From NCBI RefSeq assembly GCF_004919685.1, contig NZ_SMYZ01000064.1, forward strand, positions 21,796 to 85,795: a stretch of DNA of 64,000 bases, given 5' to 3'. The notes beneath the pieces are model-generated. The model saw nothing but the letters and a program-made list of their open reading frames with translations, searched no databases and was not told the origin of the DNA. Below are positions 8,091 to 16,086 of the stretch, piece after piece. The DNA comes from Mesorhizobium norvegicum. GTDB taxonomy: Bacteria; Pseudomonadota; Alphaproteobacteria; Rhizobiales; Rhizobiaceae. Both the position numbers and the translations under genes were made by a program. The stretch's first letter is position 1, and each line of letters begins with the position of its first letter.

Positions 8091-9307
8091 CAAGCGCGGC
8101 GGACGCTTGATGAATGATTTTGTTCGATAATTTCCGCAGGTGTGGCAGCCGGAACCGAACCGGTATCCGCAGGGTGTGGCAATACGTTCCCGATTTCACC
8201 CCAGTCGATGCGCTCGACGGCCTGCCTGGCGAGCCGGGATTGCTGCTTGCGGGCGGTGTAGATTTTTGAGGTTTTGCCGTCGTCCCAGCCGAATAGCCCG
8301 TCCATCATCGAATCAGTGGCTTCGTTTTCGGCGATCTTGGTAGCCAGACCCTTGCGCACCGAGTGCGCCGTCAGATGGGGTAGGCCGGCCTGGTTGAACC
8401 ATTCCGACACCCTCTGCGATAGGCCCTTGATCGAGAACGGGTGGCCATAATCGGTCATCATGTAGTAGAGGCCGGCGATCTTGTGCATGTCGAGCACGAG
8501 CGCGAGAATCGGATGGATCGGCACCTCGAGTGTCTTCGGCCGGCGATTCCTGCCCTTGAAGACACGGAAGATGAAGATGTCCGCGCGGCGGTGTCTTGGA
8601 CCGATCGCCTGCAGGTCGGAGACGCGGAAGCCGACATACATCAGCAGCGTCAGAGCCAGCACGGCCTTTGAACTGGTGCCATGGTGCCGGACATAGATGC
8701 CGATCTCCTCGCTGGTGATGGTCTCATGCCCGTCCGTCTTCTTGCGGTACGACCGGACGAATCGCGCGGTGTTGACCTGCATGATCGGCACCGGCTTGCC
8801 GTCCCGGCCGTCGCGCGTGGTTTCGAACACCTGGCGAAGGACCTTCAGCCGCTCATCGGCGGCGAAGGGTGTATCGGCCTTGCGGTTGCGGAGCTTCTGG
8901 ATGTTGTCGATCGTGAGCTGCTTCAACGGCATGTCGGCGAAAAGATCATCGCCGCCGGTCTTCACCGGCTCCAGCAACATCGAATCGATGATCTGCCGCC
9001 GCTTGGCCTGCGTCGTTTTGTCCAGCTTCAGAAAGGCGTCCGACTTCACATACAGCACGCACAGCCAGCGGAAGCTGTTCGGCAGTGGATGGCCGGGCAG
9101 GGTGGCCTTTGCCGAGGGCTTGGGCGTCTCGCCTTTGTCGACCTTGTTGCGCGCTGTCCAGTATTCGGTGGAAAAGGCTTCCGATTCTGGATCGTCGGGA
9201 AGGCGGCAGACCCTCACGCCCTCGAAGCGGAAATAGTATCGCATGCGACCATGCCGCGATTTGTTCGCCTCGATATAGGGCAGGTCGATCGTCGCCAAAT
9301 CTTCCAT
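8090..9307 (-). CDS. int: Tyrosine recombinase (phage integrase)
   Basis: 405 aa from ATG 9307, whose A overlaps the TGA of the upstream gene (TGATG); a TTG/ATG five codons earlier is possible. The catalytic domain carries Arg228 in GFRVSDL, His315 and Arg318 in AHSVRKG, and nucleophile Tyr350 in KIYTARK. The N-terminal 90 residues would be the arm-binding domain, followed by a core-binding SAM-like domain. It catalyses integration into and excision from the tRNA-Cys site, whose 3' end it abuts. It is the last gene of the leftward operon. Confidence 0.94.
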   Translation of the reverse strand: MEDLATIDLPYIEANKSRHGRMRYYFRFEGVRVCRLPDDPESEAFSTEYWTARNKVDKGETPKPSAKATLPGHPLPNSFRWLCVLYVKSDAFLKLDKTTQAKRRQIIDSMLLEPVKTGGDDLFADMPLKQLTIDNIQKLRNRKADTPFAADERLKVLRQVFETTRDGRDGKPVPIMQVNTARFVRSYRKKTDGHETITSEEIGIYVRHHGTSSKAVLALTLLMYVGFRVSDLQAIGPRHRRADIFIFRVFKGRNRRPKTLEVPIHPILALVLDMHKIAGLYYMMTDYGHPFSIKGLSQRVSEWFNQAGLPHLTAHSVRKGLATKIAENEATDSMMDGLFGWDDGKTSKIYTARKQQSRLARQAVERIDWGEIGNVLPHPADTGSVPAATPAEIIEQNHSSSVRRA

Positions 9308-9564
9308 CAGTCGGCGTCCCACCGTCCCGGCTCGCCGTCCTGCTCCTGCTGCTCGCCGTCAGTAGGCCACTCGGCAAGCGCGGCGTCAATCTCGGCAACC
9401 CGCCAAAGCTTGCGGGAATGCCAGACGCGTGGCCTGGGCAAAAGGCCTTCCTCGACCATCTGCAGCACGCTTGTGGGGCTGACGTCCATGGCGATCGCCA
9501 CCTTGGTCAGCGACATCGCGATGCGCGGTACGGAGGCTCCCAGGGGCGTGGTGTCGTGTTTCAC
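9307..9564 (-). CDS. Excisionase-like small HTH protein
   Basis: 85 aa with a GTG start that overlaps the previous stop (GTGA). Residues 17-62 form a MerR/excisionase-type winged helix: SLTKVAIAMDVSPTSVLQM, EEGLLPRPRVWHSRKLWRV, then AEIDAALAEW. The tail is acidic. The position immediately upstream of the integrase gene and overlapping it fits a recombination directionality factor (Xis). It might instead be a plain transcription factor. Confidence 0.72.
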   Translation of the reverse strand: MKHDTTPLGASVPRIAMSLTKVAIAMDVSPTSVLQMVEEGLLPRPRVWHSRKLWRVAEIDAALAEWPTDGEQQEQDGEPGRWDAD

Positions 9565-9776
9565 GGGCTGGCCTTCCGGATGGCGTTGCCGCTGGTGATC
9601 ATTGCATAGCCGTCGACGAACTCGACCCGGATCGAGTTGAAACGGGCCATAGCAGGCCGTCCGAAGCCCGCCAGAGCGAACGAGGCGGTTCCGGCGCGGC
9701 TTCGTGCCGTGACCGCGCAGCGTTCACCCTTGCGGCTCTGGCGATCCCAGCGGAAGATATAGGGCAGGGCGGTCAA
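9561..9776 (-). CDS. Small uncharacterised phage protein (TTG start)
   Basis: 71 aa if translation starts at TTG 9776, which overlaps the stop of the ASCH gene (TTGA). All neighbours in this operon are coupled this way, and residues before it look out of frame with any domain. The sequence is basic with aromatic residues (LPYIFRWDRQSRKGERC) and ends with FVDGYAMITSGNAIRKASP. No family recognised. Confidence 0.55.
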   Translation of the reverse strand: MTALPYIFRWDRQSRKGERCAVTARSRAGTASFALAGFGRPAMARFNSIRVEFVDGYAMITSGNAIRKASP

Positions 9777-10234
9777 GCCGGCCTCCAGTCCCAAAAGCCT
9801 TGCGCTCCCTTGGCGGGCTGGATCGGTTGCAACGCCTCGATATCGGTCAGCGGCCACGCCCAGTTCGAGTGTGCGTCACGATCGCTGTCGTTAAGCTTGG
9901 CGCCGAATTCCGAGACGATCTCGAAGGCGCGCGCCGGCTGGCCGAGCACGGCCGTGCCGACAATCGAGGCGAGCGGTAGGGCAAGCGGGTTGGAATGCCA
10001 GCGCTCTAGCATCTCCAGCGCCTCGGGCTTCAGCGCTGTCGACCAAGCCTCGGGCGAGCGTAGGCGGATGATCAGGTCTGCAAGCTCCGCCTTTTTGACC
10101 GGCCGGGCGCCGGCATGGATAGCGATGCGCTGGCCGCGCAGTGAGACAGGAGCCGGCCAGCCTCGAAACTCATAGGGCTTGACGCCAGCGATGATCAGCG
10201 TTGCCCATGGCTGCCAAATGGTCAGGGCTTTCAC
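9773..10234 (-). CDS. ASCH-domain protein
   Basis: 153 aa from GTG 10234, overlapping the upstream stop (GTGA). The start VKALTIWQPWATLIIAG and KPYEFRGW are the signature of ASCH proteins, a PUA-like beta-barrel fold that binds RNA or modified nucleotides; some members hydrolyse N4-acetylcytidine. IAIHAGARPV and a conserved W near the end (FWDWRP) fit the fold. Phage ASCH proteins are frequent and mostly uncharacterised. A role in handling modified nucleosides is possible, given several methylases in this prophage, but is not shown. Confidence 0.8.
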   Translation of the reverse strand: MKALTIWQPWATLIIAGVKPYEFRGWPAPVSLRGQRIAIHAGARPVKKAELADLIIRLRSPEAWSTALKPEALEMLERWHSNPLALPLASIVGTAVLGQPARAFEIVSEFGAKLNDSDRDAHSNWAWPLTDIEALQPIQPAKGAQGFWDWRPA

Positions 10235-10707
10235 GGCGACACCTCTGGACGATGTGGATCCTGCGTTGAGGGGGTGAGCGGTTCCGCAATCGCTTGCCAA
10301 TGGGTGTGATATCCGGGCCATCCGCCAACATTGGCGCGCATGAGTTTCTCAACGCCATGCGCGCGCAGCTCGACTTCGACGGTTTGTCCGCAATCAAGTG
10401 GGCTTCCTACATACGGCGCCTCGGCGATTGGGAAGCGCCACCAGAGAACGGGGCCGTCCTCTTCCGACCATTCATCGGCAGGTCGCAGCACCGAGCTTTG
10501 CGGGGCCGGAATGGCTGCGAGATCTGCCGTTGCGGGGATGGTGATGAAGCGGGCGAGGCGCTGTGCAATAACGCTCGCTGTGATACGCGCGTTCGGTAGC
10601 GGCGCATTTCCGTACCAGTCCGCCACCATTTCGGCGATCGATTCCGATGCTCTGTCGATGTCGAGCGCCTTCACTGCTACCGGCGCCACCTCTTTGCTGA
10701 TCGTCAT
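10231..10707 (-). CDS. Uncharacterised phage protein
   Basis: 158 aa, ATG overlapping the ends of both neighbours. The N-terminal 55 residues look helical (RASESIAEMVADWYGNAPLP). The C-terminal half is rich in tryptophan, proline and glycine (LWWRFPIAEAPYVGSPLDCG and WPGYHTHW). The C-terminal pattern resembles short conserved proteins found in rhizobial prophages, with no assigned function. No membrane segment or signal. Confidence 0.6.
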   Translation of the reverse strand: MTISKEVAPVAVKALDIDRASESIAEMVADWYGNAPLPNARITASVIAQRLARFITIPATADLAAIPAPQSSVLRPADEWSEEDGPVLWWRFPIAEAPYVGSPLDCGQTVEVELRAHGVEKLMRANVGGWPGYHTHWQAIAEPLTPSTQDPHRPEVSP

Positions 10708-10910
10708 AGAAGCCTCCCTTGGGGCCTAGCAGGGCGTGAGCAATCCTGGCATGTGTGCTGCCACTCGCCGGCGACCTTGGCGAAGATAAAGCCTTCGCGG
10801 CGAGCGTCGGACACCATCACGTCGAACTCGTCGGCCTGATAGGTGCGTGTCTGGCTGGTGCCGCATTCGCAGACGATCTGCTGCTGGCCGGCTTCCTTCT
10901 CGATCGTCAT
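10704..10910 (-). CDS. Small zinc-ribbon-like phage protein
   Basis: 68 aa from the ATG at 10910, which overlaps the previous stop (ATGA). Two cysteine pairs, VCECG near residue 13 and TCQDC near residue 53, could form a zinc ribbon around a central strand-rich segment (EFDVMVSDARREGFIFAKV). Such small zinc proteins are often DNA- or protein-binding; nothing more specific can be said. Confidence 0.55.
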   Translation of the reverse strand: MTIEKEAGQQQIVCECGTSQTRTYQADEFDVMVSDARREGFIFAKVAGEWQHTCQDCSRPARPQGRLL

Positions 10911-11371
10911 GGCGCTGGTCCGGCTTTGGAAAGATGCCCCTCTATCCACGCCCGCATCTTTTCGAAGCGCTCTTCCGGCGTGATCCTGATGCTTTTACCG
11001 TCCTCGTCATGCCGGATGTAGCCATTCTCGTCGGTCGACCAACTCCAGTACTCGTCGTTCATGTAGACGATCTCCTGCGCCAGCGGCGCGGCGATGCCGA
11101 AGGTGCCGGCGATGGCGTCATAGTTCTCTGGGTCGAGCTTGCTCATGTCGACGCCACGGGCGCGGCCGACCGACCCGATGGCGCAGACCTGGCCGCCTGC
11201 CTCCAGTTCGCTCGCGACGAGCTTCTTCTCGGGCAGCGCATCCATGGCGGCCAGCATTTCGCGCAAGAATGCCTGGCCACGCTTGCCACGAATGGCGCTC
11301 TTGACCGTGCCGCGCCACATGATGTGCCGCCATTGGTCGTCCATGTCCTCGACGTAACCTGACCTGCTCAT
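10907..11371 (-). CDS. Uncharacterised phage protein
   Basis: 154 aa from ATG 11371 (MSRSGYVEDMDDQWRHIMWR). Residues before this methionine in the same frame are arginine/proline rich and judged untranslated. The sequence contains IRGKRGQAFLREMLAAMDAL, GVDMSKLDPENYDAIAGTFG and a tail with ITPEERFEKMRAWIEGHL. This pattern is seen in conserved hypothetical proteins of alphaproteobacterial phages. No catalytic motif seen. Confidence 0.6.
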   Translation of the reverse strand: MSRSGYVEDMDDQWRHIMWRGTVKSAIRGKRGQAFLREMLAAMDALPEKKLVASELEAGGQVCAIGSVGRARGVDMSKLDPENYDAIAGTFGIAAPLAQEIVYMNDEYWSWSTDENGYIRHDEDGKSIRITPEERFEKMRAWIEGHLSKAGPAP

Positions 11372-11382
11372 CAGCCCGGCGC

Positions 11383-11784
11383 CTATTGCAGCGCGTGGTG
11401 GCTGCCGGCGCGGCCGAGGCCGGACGCCTTGGCCAGGGCCGAACGCTTCTGCGAATAGTTCGGCGCGACCATCGGATAGTCGGCGCCGAGGCCCCATTTG
11501 GAGCGGTATTCGTCCGCCGTCATGCCGAGTGCTGCCAGATGGCGCTTCAGCGATTTGAAGGGCTTGCCGTCGTCAAGGCAGATGATGTGGTCAGGAAAAA
11601 CCGAGCGCTTCGGGTTGACGGCCGGCACGGGGGCCTCGGTCGGTTTTGCCGGTTCGCCGGCCAGCTTGCGCACCGCGGCGTCGACGCTGGCGATGAGATC
11701 CGGCAGGCCGGCGGCCGGCACCGGGTTATTGCTCACATAGGCCTGGACGATGCTGGCGGTGAGTTCGGTCAGTCTTGCGGTCAT
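11383..11784 (-). CDS. MucR/Ros family zinc-finger transcriptional regulator
   Basis: 133 aa. After a helical N-terminus (ELTASIVQAYVSNNPVPA) the C-terminal half is a standard Ros/MucR domain: CLDDGKPFKSLKRHLAALG, MTADEYRSKWGL, YPMVAPNYSQKRSALAKA. The zinc site is the prokaryotic C-x2-D/E...H-type finger. Ros/MucR proteins bind AT-rich DNA and, like H-NS, silence horizontally acquired genes, and they interact with the CtrA cell-cycle circuit in Rhizobiales. A phage copy could silence host or prophage promoters. It supports a rhizobial host. Confidence 0.9.
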   Translation of the reverse strand: MTARLTELTASIVQAYVSNNPVPAAGLPDLIASVDAAVRKLAGEPAKPTEAPVPAVNPKRSVFPDHIICLDDGKPFKSLKRHLAALGMTADEYRSKWGLGADYPMVAPNYSQKRSALAKASGLGRAGSHHALQ

Positions 11785-11789
11785 TGCAG

Positions 11790-12932
11790 TTACTCCACAG
11801 GTTGCAGGTTGGGAAAGGCTTTGTGCTCGATTCCGTCGAGCAGGCGGCCGGCGGCTTTCTTGCCGACGCGGAATGTCAAGTGACCATCAGAGGTCGATGC
11901 GAACTCGACGCCACCATCTGCAAAGGCGTGCCTTGGCGCCTGTTGGGGGGTGCCGCCGTAGTGCAGTTTCATTCGGCCCGGTTTGACCGCCGTCGCGCCG
12001 TGGACCTTTCCGTGGCCCGGGAGGTTTTGTCCGACGGGCAGATATTCGCCCCACTGCTTGAAGAAGAACGCCTTGCCAGTTGCGGTGCAATCGTCGCGGA
12101 TCCTACGCGGTGCATTTGGATGCATAGGGCGCGCTTTCGGGCCGCTCTCGCCACCGGCGATGATCATGTCGAGGCCGGGAATGCTGGACCTCGGTGCGCC
12201 GCCCAGCGCATCGATCGTGAATTCAGCCTCGCGGACTTCAGGATGGTCGATGAAGGTGCCGGCGCTGGTGCCGAGCGAGATCCGGCGGAAGTTGATCTCA
12301 CTGAGCAAGGGCTCGGCCGAGACGAAGCGGATCGCTGCCGGGGTGAACAACAGAGACGAAACGCGCTCGTCCGCTTCCTGCTGGCGCTCGGCGGAGACGC
12401 CAAGCCAGACGTTCGGCAGGGGCCATGCCGGTGCCGGGCATCCGGCTGCTTCTTCTGCGAGCGATGGCATAAGGCACCATGCGCGAAACTGAGCGTCGGA
12501 AGGCGTCCAAGCGCGGATCCTGCCGATGCCTTCGGTCAGATATTCCCGCATGCGCGTCGCGCGCTTGGTCAGCACCTGGAACGTGTGCTGAGGGGCGAGC
12601 GCCATAATGGCGAAGACGCGGTCGATCCACTCGTCTGGCACGTCCTCGTGGAAGAGATCGCCCATGGAGTTGACGAAGATGCGGCGCGGCGCGCGCCAGG
12701 TTAGCGGCTGCAACAGGGTCTTTTCCGGCGCCAACGCCAGCTTGCCGGTCCAGATGGTGTTGCCGTTCACCTTCTTCGTCGTGCCGGCGTAGTGCTTGGC
12801 GCCGCCCATTGCCTCGATGCGGCCGGCCATCTTCATGGCGTAGCAGTTGGTGCAGCCGGGCGAGACGATGGAGCAGCCGACAACGGGGTTCCACGTCGCG
12901 TCGGTCCATTCGATGGCGGATTTGTCAGCCAT
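11790..12932 (-). CDS. DUF5131 (phage Gp37/Gp68) family protein
   Basis: 380 aa from ATG 12932, which overlaps the upstream TAA (TAATG). The N-terminus SAIEWTDATWNPVVGC and the cysteine pattern CSIVSPGCTNCYA (C-x6-C-x2-C) are the family signature. IFVNSMGDLFHEDVPDEW and FQVLTKRATRM follow, and a late IAGGESGPKARPMHP. The cysteines look like a radical-SAM iron-sulfur site. Members are widespread in phages and some are linked to DNA or queuosine-like modification pathways, but the reaction is unknown. Length is normal. Confidence 0.85.
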   Translation of the reverse strand: MADKSAIEWTDATWNPVVGCSIVSPGCTNCYAMKMAGRIEAMGGAKHYAGTTKKVNGNTIWTGKLALAPEKTLLQPLTWRAPRRIFVNSMGDLFHEDVPDEWIDRVFAIMALAPQHTFQVLTKRATRMREYLTEGIGRIRAWTPSDAQFRAWCLMPSLAEEAAGCPAPAWPLPNVWLGVSAERQQEADERVSSLLFTPAAIRFVSAEPLLSEINFRRISLGTSAGTFIDHPEVREAEFTIDALGGAPRSSIPGLDMIIAGGESGPKARPMHPNAPRRIRDDCTATGKAFFFKQWGEYLPVGQNLPGHGKVHGATAVKPGRMKLHYGGTPQQAPRHAFADGGVEFASTSDGHLTFRVGKKAAGRLLDGIEHKAFPNLQPVE

Positions 12933-13285
12933 TATGCCCAACCCTTCAAATCGTCAGCGTCGTCCAGAACGGCGTCGATCATCTTCTCGTCGCTCACAGT
13001 CTCGACGATGAGACGAGCCAGCCGGTTCGGATGCATATTTCGTTTCGCCGCGTGCGGGCCCAAAGCGTTGAGCACGTCGATCGGAAACAAGACCGTGCGG
13101 CATAGTTCTTCGAGCGGGCGAGGCGCGCGCTTGGCGCGGCCGGCAGAATGCTCCAGCGCCGAGACGGTCGTCGTCTTTATGCCGATGCGTGCCGCAATCT
13201 CCGCCGTCGAGATGCCCTGCCTGCGCAGCGCCAGCACGGCATCTGTCCGACTTGGGTAGCCGAGGGTTTCTATCCGGACGCCCAT
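12932..13285 (-). CDS. Helix-turn-helix phage regulator
   Basis: 117 aa. Residues 12-45 contain a clear HTH: SRTDAVLALRRQGISTAEIA, ARIGIKTTTVSALE, followed by basic residues (AGRAKRAPRP). The remainder (LIVETVSDEKMIDAVLDD) is helical. It overlaps both neighbours and is co-transcribed with the DUF5131 gene. It likely binds DNA; the target is unknown. Confidence 0.7.
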   Translation of the reverse strand: MGVRIETLGYPSRTDAVLALRRQGISTAEIAARIGIKTTTVSALEHSAGRAKRAPRPLEELCRTVLFPIDVLNALGPHAAKRNMHPNRLARLIVETVSDEKMIDAVLDDADDLKGWA

Positions 13286-13533
13286 CAGCGCGCCCCTTTC
13301 CGAAGTTCAGAGAAGCGCTCGATGGCGTGCTGAAGGCTGGCCTCGCCCAATCCAACAGCGACCGCAGGGGCAAGGCCGTAGTGCTTGTTCAGAATTTCCA
13401 TCATGCCGAGCTGGACGGTTTCAGACAAAACCATCAGGTCAGAATAAGATGCTCCATCCTTGATGGCGGAGCCGACCACATCTCGGACGAAGCGCTCGGA
13501 CAGCAGGTTGTGCATGCTGGTTCTGTCAGCCAT
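13285..13533 (-). CDS. Small uncharacterised phage protein
   Basis: 82 aa from ATG 13533 (MADRTSMHNLLSERFVRDVV), overlapping the upstream gene by eight bases. All-helical prediction, no motif. It shares its first residues (MADxT/EA) style with the next upstream gene but not its body. Function unknown. Confidence 0.5.
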   Translation of the reverse strand: MADRTSMHNLLSERFVRDVVGSAIKDGASYSDLMVLSETVQLGMMEILNKHYGLAPAVAVGLGEASLQHAIERFSELRKGAR

Positions 13534-13930
13534 TCCAGTGTTTCCCCATGATCTCTTGAACGGCGTTGACCAGGCGATCAGCGGCGATGCCACCGTGTTC
13601 GCGGGCGGTAAGGGCGGCGTGGTAGCGGTCGATCGCGCTGGAAATCTTCGTCAGCGCCTCACCGGTTTCGAACGCTGCTTTCGATGAAGCGATGTGGCGC
13701 ATGGCGCGCTGGGTCGATCGGCCATCTGCCTGCATCAGGGTCTCCGGGCCGTCCTGAAACATCGGTCGGCCGTAGGCGTCGAACGACACCACGGTGATGA
13801 AGGCCGAGGGCCTGGCTTCCATGAACTCGCGCAGCGTCTTCGTCGTCAGTGCAGCGGGGAAAGGACCCTTGCCTTGAGGGACGCAACCAGGTTCGCGCAG
13901 TTCGAGCCAAAAGGCGGCCTCGTCAGCCAT
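13526..13930 (-). CDS. Uncharacterised protein next to the DGR reverse transcriptase
   Basis: 134 aa whose ATG overlaps the end of the reverse transcriptase by eight bases. Contains LREFMEARPSAFITVVSFDA and a helical C-terminus (HIASSKAAFETGEALTKI, DRYHAALTARE). Diversity-generating retroelements usually need a small helical accessory protein (Avd, about 120 aa, four-helix bundle). This one has the right size and position, but I see no clear Avd likeness, and its first half looks alpha/beta. So an accessory role is only a possibility. Confidence 0.5.
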   Translation of the reverse strand: MADEAAFWLELREPGCVPQGKGPFPAALTTKTLREFMEARPSAFITVVSFDAYGRPMFQDGPETLMQADGRSTQRAMRHIASSKAAFETGEALTKISSAIDRYHAALTAREHGGIAADRLVNAVQEIMGKHWNG

Positions 13931-14939
13931 TCCGCTTCTCCTCCAGCCCTAGGCTGCGCATCAGATGAAAACTGTCCGCCCAGCCGGCATGGCCGGTCCA
14001 TGCCGCAAGGAACTTTTGCAGCCGGTGATGATCGCCGGCGGCGCGGTAGGCCCTGATCTTGCGGCGGGCGCGGGTGACGCTGTCGCGGCGCAGCAGCTTG
14101 TGCGTGGCCCAGATGCGGTAGCCGACGAAGTTGACGCCGCGGGCTACCGGCTGGATCGACCATTTGGAGAAGCGCAGCCCGAGCTGCCCACGCGACAGCG
14201 CCTCGATCGACAGGCGGACGCGCTTCAGGTGTTCCGACGAACGGCCAAGAATGACGATGTCGTCCATGTAACGATACCAGTGGCGCTCGCCGAGATCCTG
14301 CTGCAAATGCCGGTCGACGATGCCGCCATAGACGTTGGCGAATATCTGCGACACCAGGCTGCCGATCGGCAGGCCGATGCCATGGCGCGGCAGCATCGCC
14401 TCGATCAGGCGTAGCGTGGCCCGGCACGAAATCTTGGCTTCGATCAGCCGCCACAGCACAGCACGGTCGATCGATGCGAAGTATTTGGAGAAGTCGGTTT
14501 TCAGGACGAACAGCGGCTCCGCCTGGCCGGAAGGATTGGGTCGCGTCAGCCGCCTGATGTCGCCCTGCAGCATGCTCGCCGCGACATGGGTGCCTTTGCC
14601 CGGCCGGCAGGCGAAAGTGCGTGGAAGCAGGGTTGCGTCAAAAATTGGCGCGATGACCTGGAATAGCGCGTGCTGAGCGATACGATCGCGGAAGGGCAGC
14701 GCCGAGATGGTGCGCAGCTTGGGATCGAAGATGTTGAACTCATGTGGCTCGCCCTGGACATAAGTGCCGTCAGCCATTTCGAGGGCGAGCGATTCGAGAT
14801 TGAGCGCGGCGAACTCCTTGAACTCCAGCCTGGCCGGGGTCAGCCGCTTGCCACGCGACGTCAGCCGCAGCGCCTCGAGCATGGTTGCATCGGCGGTGAT
14901 CGCGCCGATCAGGTTGCGATGCTTCTTGCCCATCATCAT
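13923..14939 (-). CDS. DGR-type reverse transcriptase
   Basis: 338 aa from the first of three consecutive ATGs (14939, 14936, 14933). The motifs of diversity-generating retroelement enzymes are in order: FVLKTDFSKYFASID (first catalytic aspartate), GLPIGSLVSQIFANVY (the DGR-specific I/LGxxxSQ motif), YRYMDDIVILG (YMDD, residues 224-227) and NFVGYRIW. It should copy a template RNA with errors at adenines and deliver the cDNA to the variable region of the target gene. Oddly, the frame is open upstream through the whole target gene (to 16040), so a 705-residue fused product is formally possible. GCGGAG lies shortly before the ATGs. Confidence 0.92.
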   Translation of the reverse strand: MMMGKKHRNLIGAITADATMLEALRLTSRGKRLTPARLEFKEFAALNLESLALEMADGTYVQGEPHEFNIFDPKLRTISALPFRDRIAQHALFQVIAPIFDATLLPRTFACRPGKGTHVAASMLQGDIRRLTRPNPSGQAEPLFVLKTDFSKYFASIDRAVLWRLIEAKISCRATLRLIEAMLPRHGIGLPIGSLVSQIFANVYGGIVDRHLQQDLGERHWYRYMDDIVILGRSSEHLKRVRLSIEALSRGQLGLRFSKWSIQPVARGVNFVGYRIWATHKLLRRDSVTRARRKIRAYRAAGDHHRLQKFLAAWTGHAGWADSFHLMRSLGLEEKRNG

Positions 14940-16040
14940 AACTCCGCTTGCCGGTCGCGGGTTTCGACGGGCGTTGCCCGCTACTCCCCGCTGTACCGGA
15001 CCCAGAAGTGTGTTCGCCGAAGCCGGATGACCGGGCTGACCACCCCAGCGCATCCGCCGAGAGGCGGATGTCGCTTGGTGAAAGGGCCGGCGGGGCCATG
15101 ACCCAGAAGAACGCCGAGCCGGGAAAGGGTCGTCACTGCGGCCGCGCGCCGAGATGTTCTCGTTCGAGTTCTCGGGCCAGTAGTCCAAGTTCGCGTACCG
15201 GGAGCCGGCGTTGTCGCCGACCCACGAGCCGCCGAAGATGGAAGCGCGGGGCGTTTCCGGGTCGCCATCGTGGCCCCAGTCCCAGAGGTTTCCTGATGCC
15301 TGCATGATGCCGCGCTGCGAGGTGCGGGCGGCGTCGAGCCCGTTCACCTTCGGGTCGCGATCGGCAGCAGTCTTTTCGGTGACCCCAAGGGCAGCAACGC
15401 GGAACTCGTCATAGGACAACAGTTGCTTGCCGTGATGCGCCATGATCGCCGCGGCCGTGGCGTAGTCGAGCGCCTTGGCGAGGCCGGTTCCGCCGACCGC
15501 TTGCGGCAGGTCATAGCCGTCGGCGATCGTCTCGCCGTACCGGCTGGTGCCCTTGTCGCGATGATTGACGCCGAGCTTGTAGATGTCGACCCAGACCTTG
15601 GCGCCACCGGGCAGATCGACCAGAGCCATGCCGCGCGGATCTGGGCAGGCCGGGCGAAAGCTCAAATCCCAGCAGGAGAACGGGTTGATCGCCGGCTCGC
15701 TGTCGCCGCCGGTGCGGCCGGTGGCATTGCCGCCCGGTGCGTAATGAAAACCGCCGAACTGGAGCAGGCCCTCAGTAACGCGCTCGCCATCCGGAACCGC
15801 CGTCACCGCGCCGTCCTCGTCGGCGTAGATGGCGAGGTCGCGGCCGGCAACCAGGCCGGCTGCTAGCAGCGTGATTTCATGGTCGCTGACGTTCTCGACG
15901 CCGCCGGCGCCGACGTTGATGATCGTGCCGCCTTTCAGGAAAATGCGGGTGCGTCCTTCGACGCGGAAGGCCGGACTGTTCGGATCGGCCTTGGTCAGGA
16001 TGGTTGGCAAGGTGCTGGGTTTCAGCGCTGCGGCAGTCAT
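14940..16040 (-). CDS. DGR target protein with FGE/C-type-lectin fold
   Basis: The N-terminal 100 residues are a phage structural type domain (ADPNSPAFRVEGRTRIFLKG). From about residue 135 it has the SUMF1/FGE-sulfatase lectin fold: NPFSCWDLSFRPACPDPRGM, LLSYDEFRVAALGV, RGIMQASGNLWDWGHDGDPE and GGSWVGDNAGSRYA. The last part, at 15121-15245, is the variable region, and the coding frame continues without a stop into the reverse transcriptase. A one-base shift after the variable region would instead end the protein at 14981. Such targets are usually receptor-binding virion proteins. This one is far from the tail genes and on the other strand. Confidence 0.8.
15051..15070. other. Hairpin downstream of the variable region
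   Basis: CATCCGCC (15051-15058), tetraloop GAGA, GGCGGATG (15063-15070): an 8-bp perfect GC-rich stem. DGR homing is known to use a hairpin or cruciform with a stem of this size and a four-base loop of type GRNA a short way after the IMH, and this one lies about 50 bases downstream of it. The GRNA-type loop is on the plus strand here. Confidence 0.6.
15121..15245 (-). repeat. Probable DGR variable region (VR)
   Basis: On the minus strand this encodes GGSWVGDNAGSRYANLDYW then PENSNENISARGRSDD. It is unusually rich in AAC codons (five), the codon favoured in DGR templates because adenine changes alter residues without making stops. At its 3' end is a run of 14 consecutive G/C bases (15138-15151), as described at the VR/IMH junction of the Bordetella phage retroelement, then an IMH-like segment 15121-15137. 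I did not find the partner template repeat. Confidence 0.65.
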
Positions 16041-16086
16041 CGTTTTCTCTCCTTTTTCAAAACAGTTGGATGGCGGGGCTGGCTCG

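Noticed and set aside
13526..13930. Gene after the reverse transcriptase considered as the DGR accessory protein Avd
   Set aside because: Size and position fit, but the first half is not helical and no Avd-like pattern is seen; left as unknown.
14941..15030. Sequence between DGR target and reverse transcriptase considered as template repeat (shares GTACCGG and a few words with VR)
   Set aside because: A template must match VR at all non-adenine positions. Here many G and C positions differ and the shared words are short, so the match is not better than chance in such GC-rich DNA.
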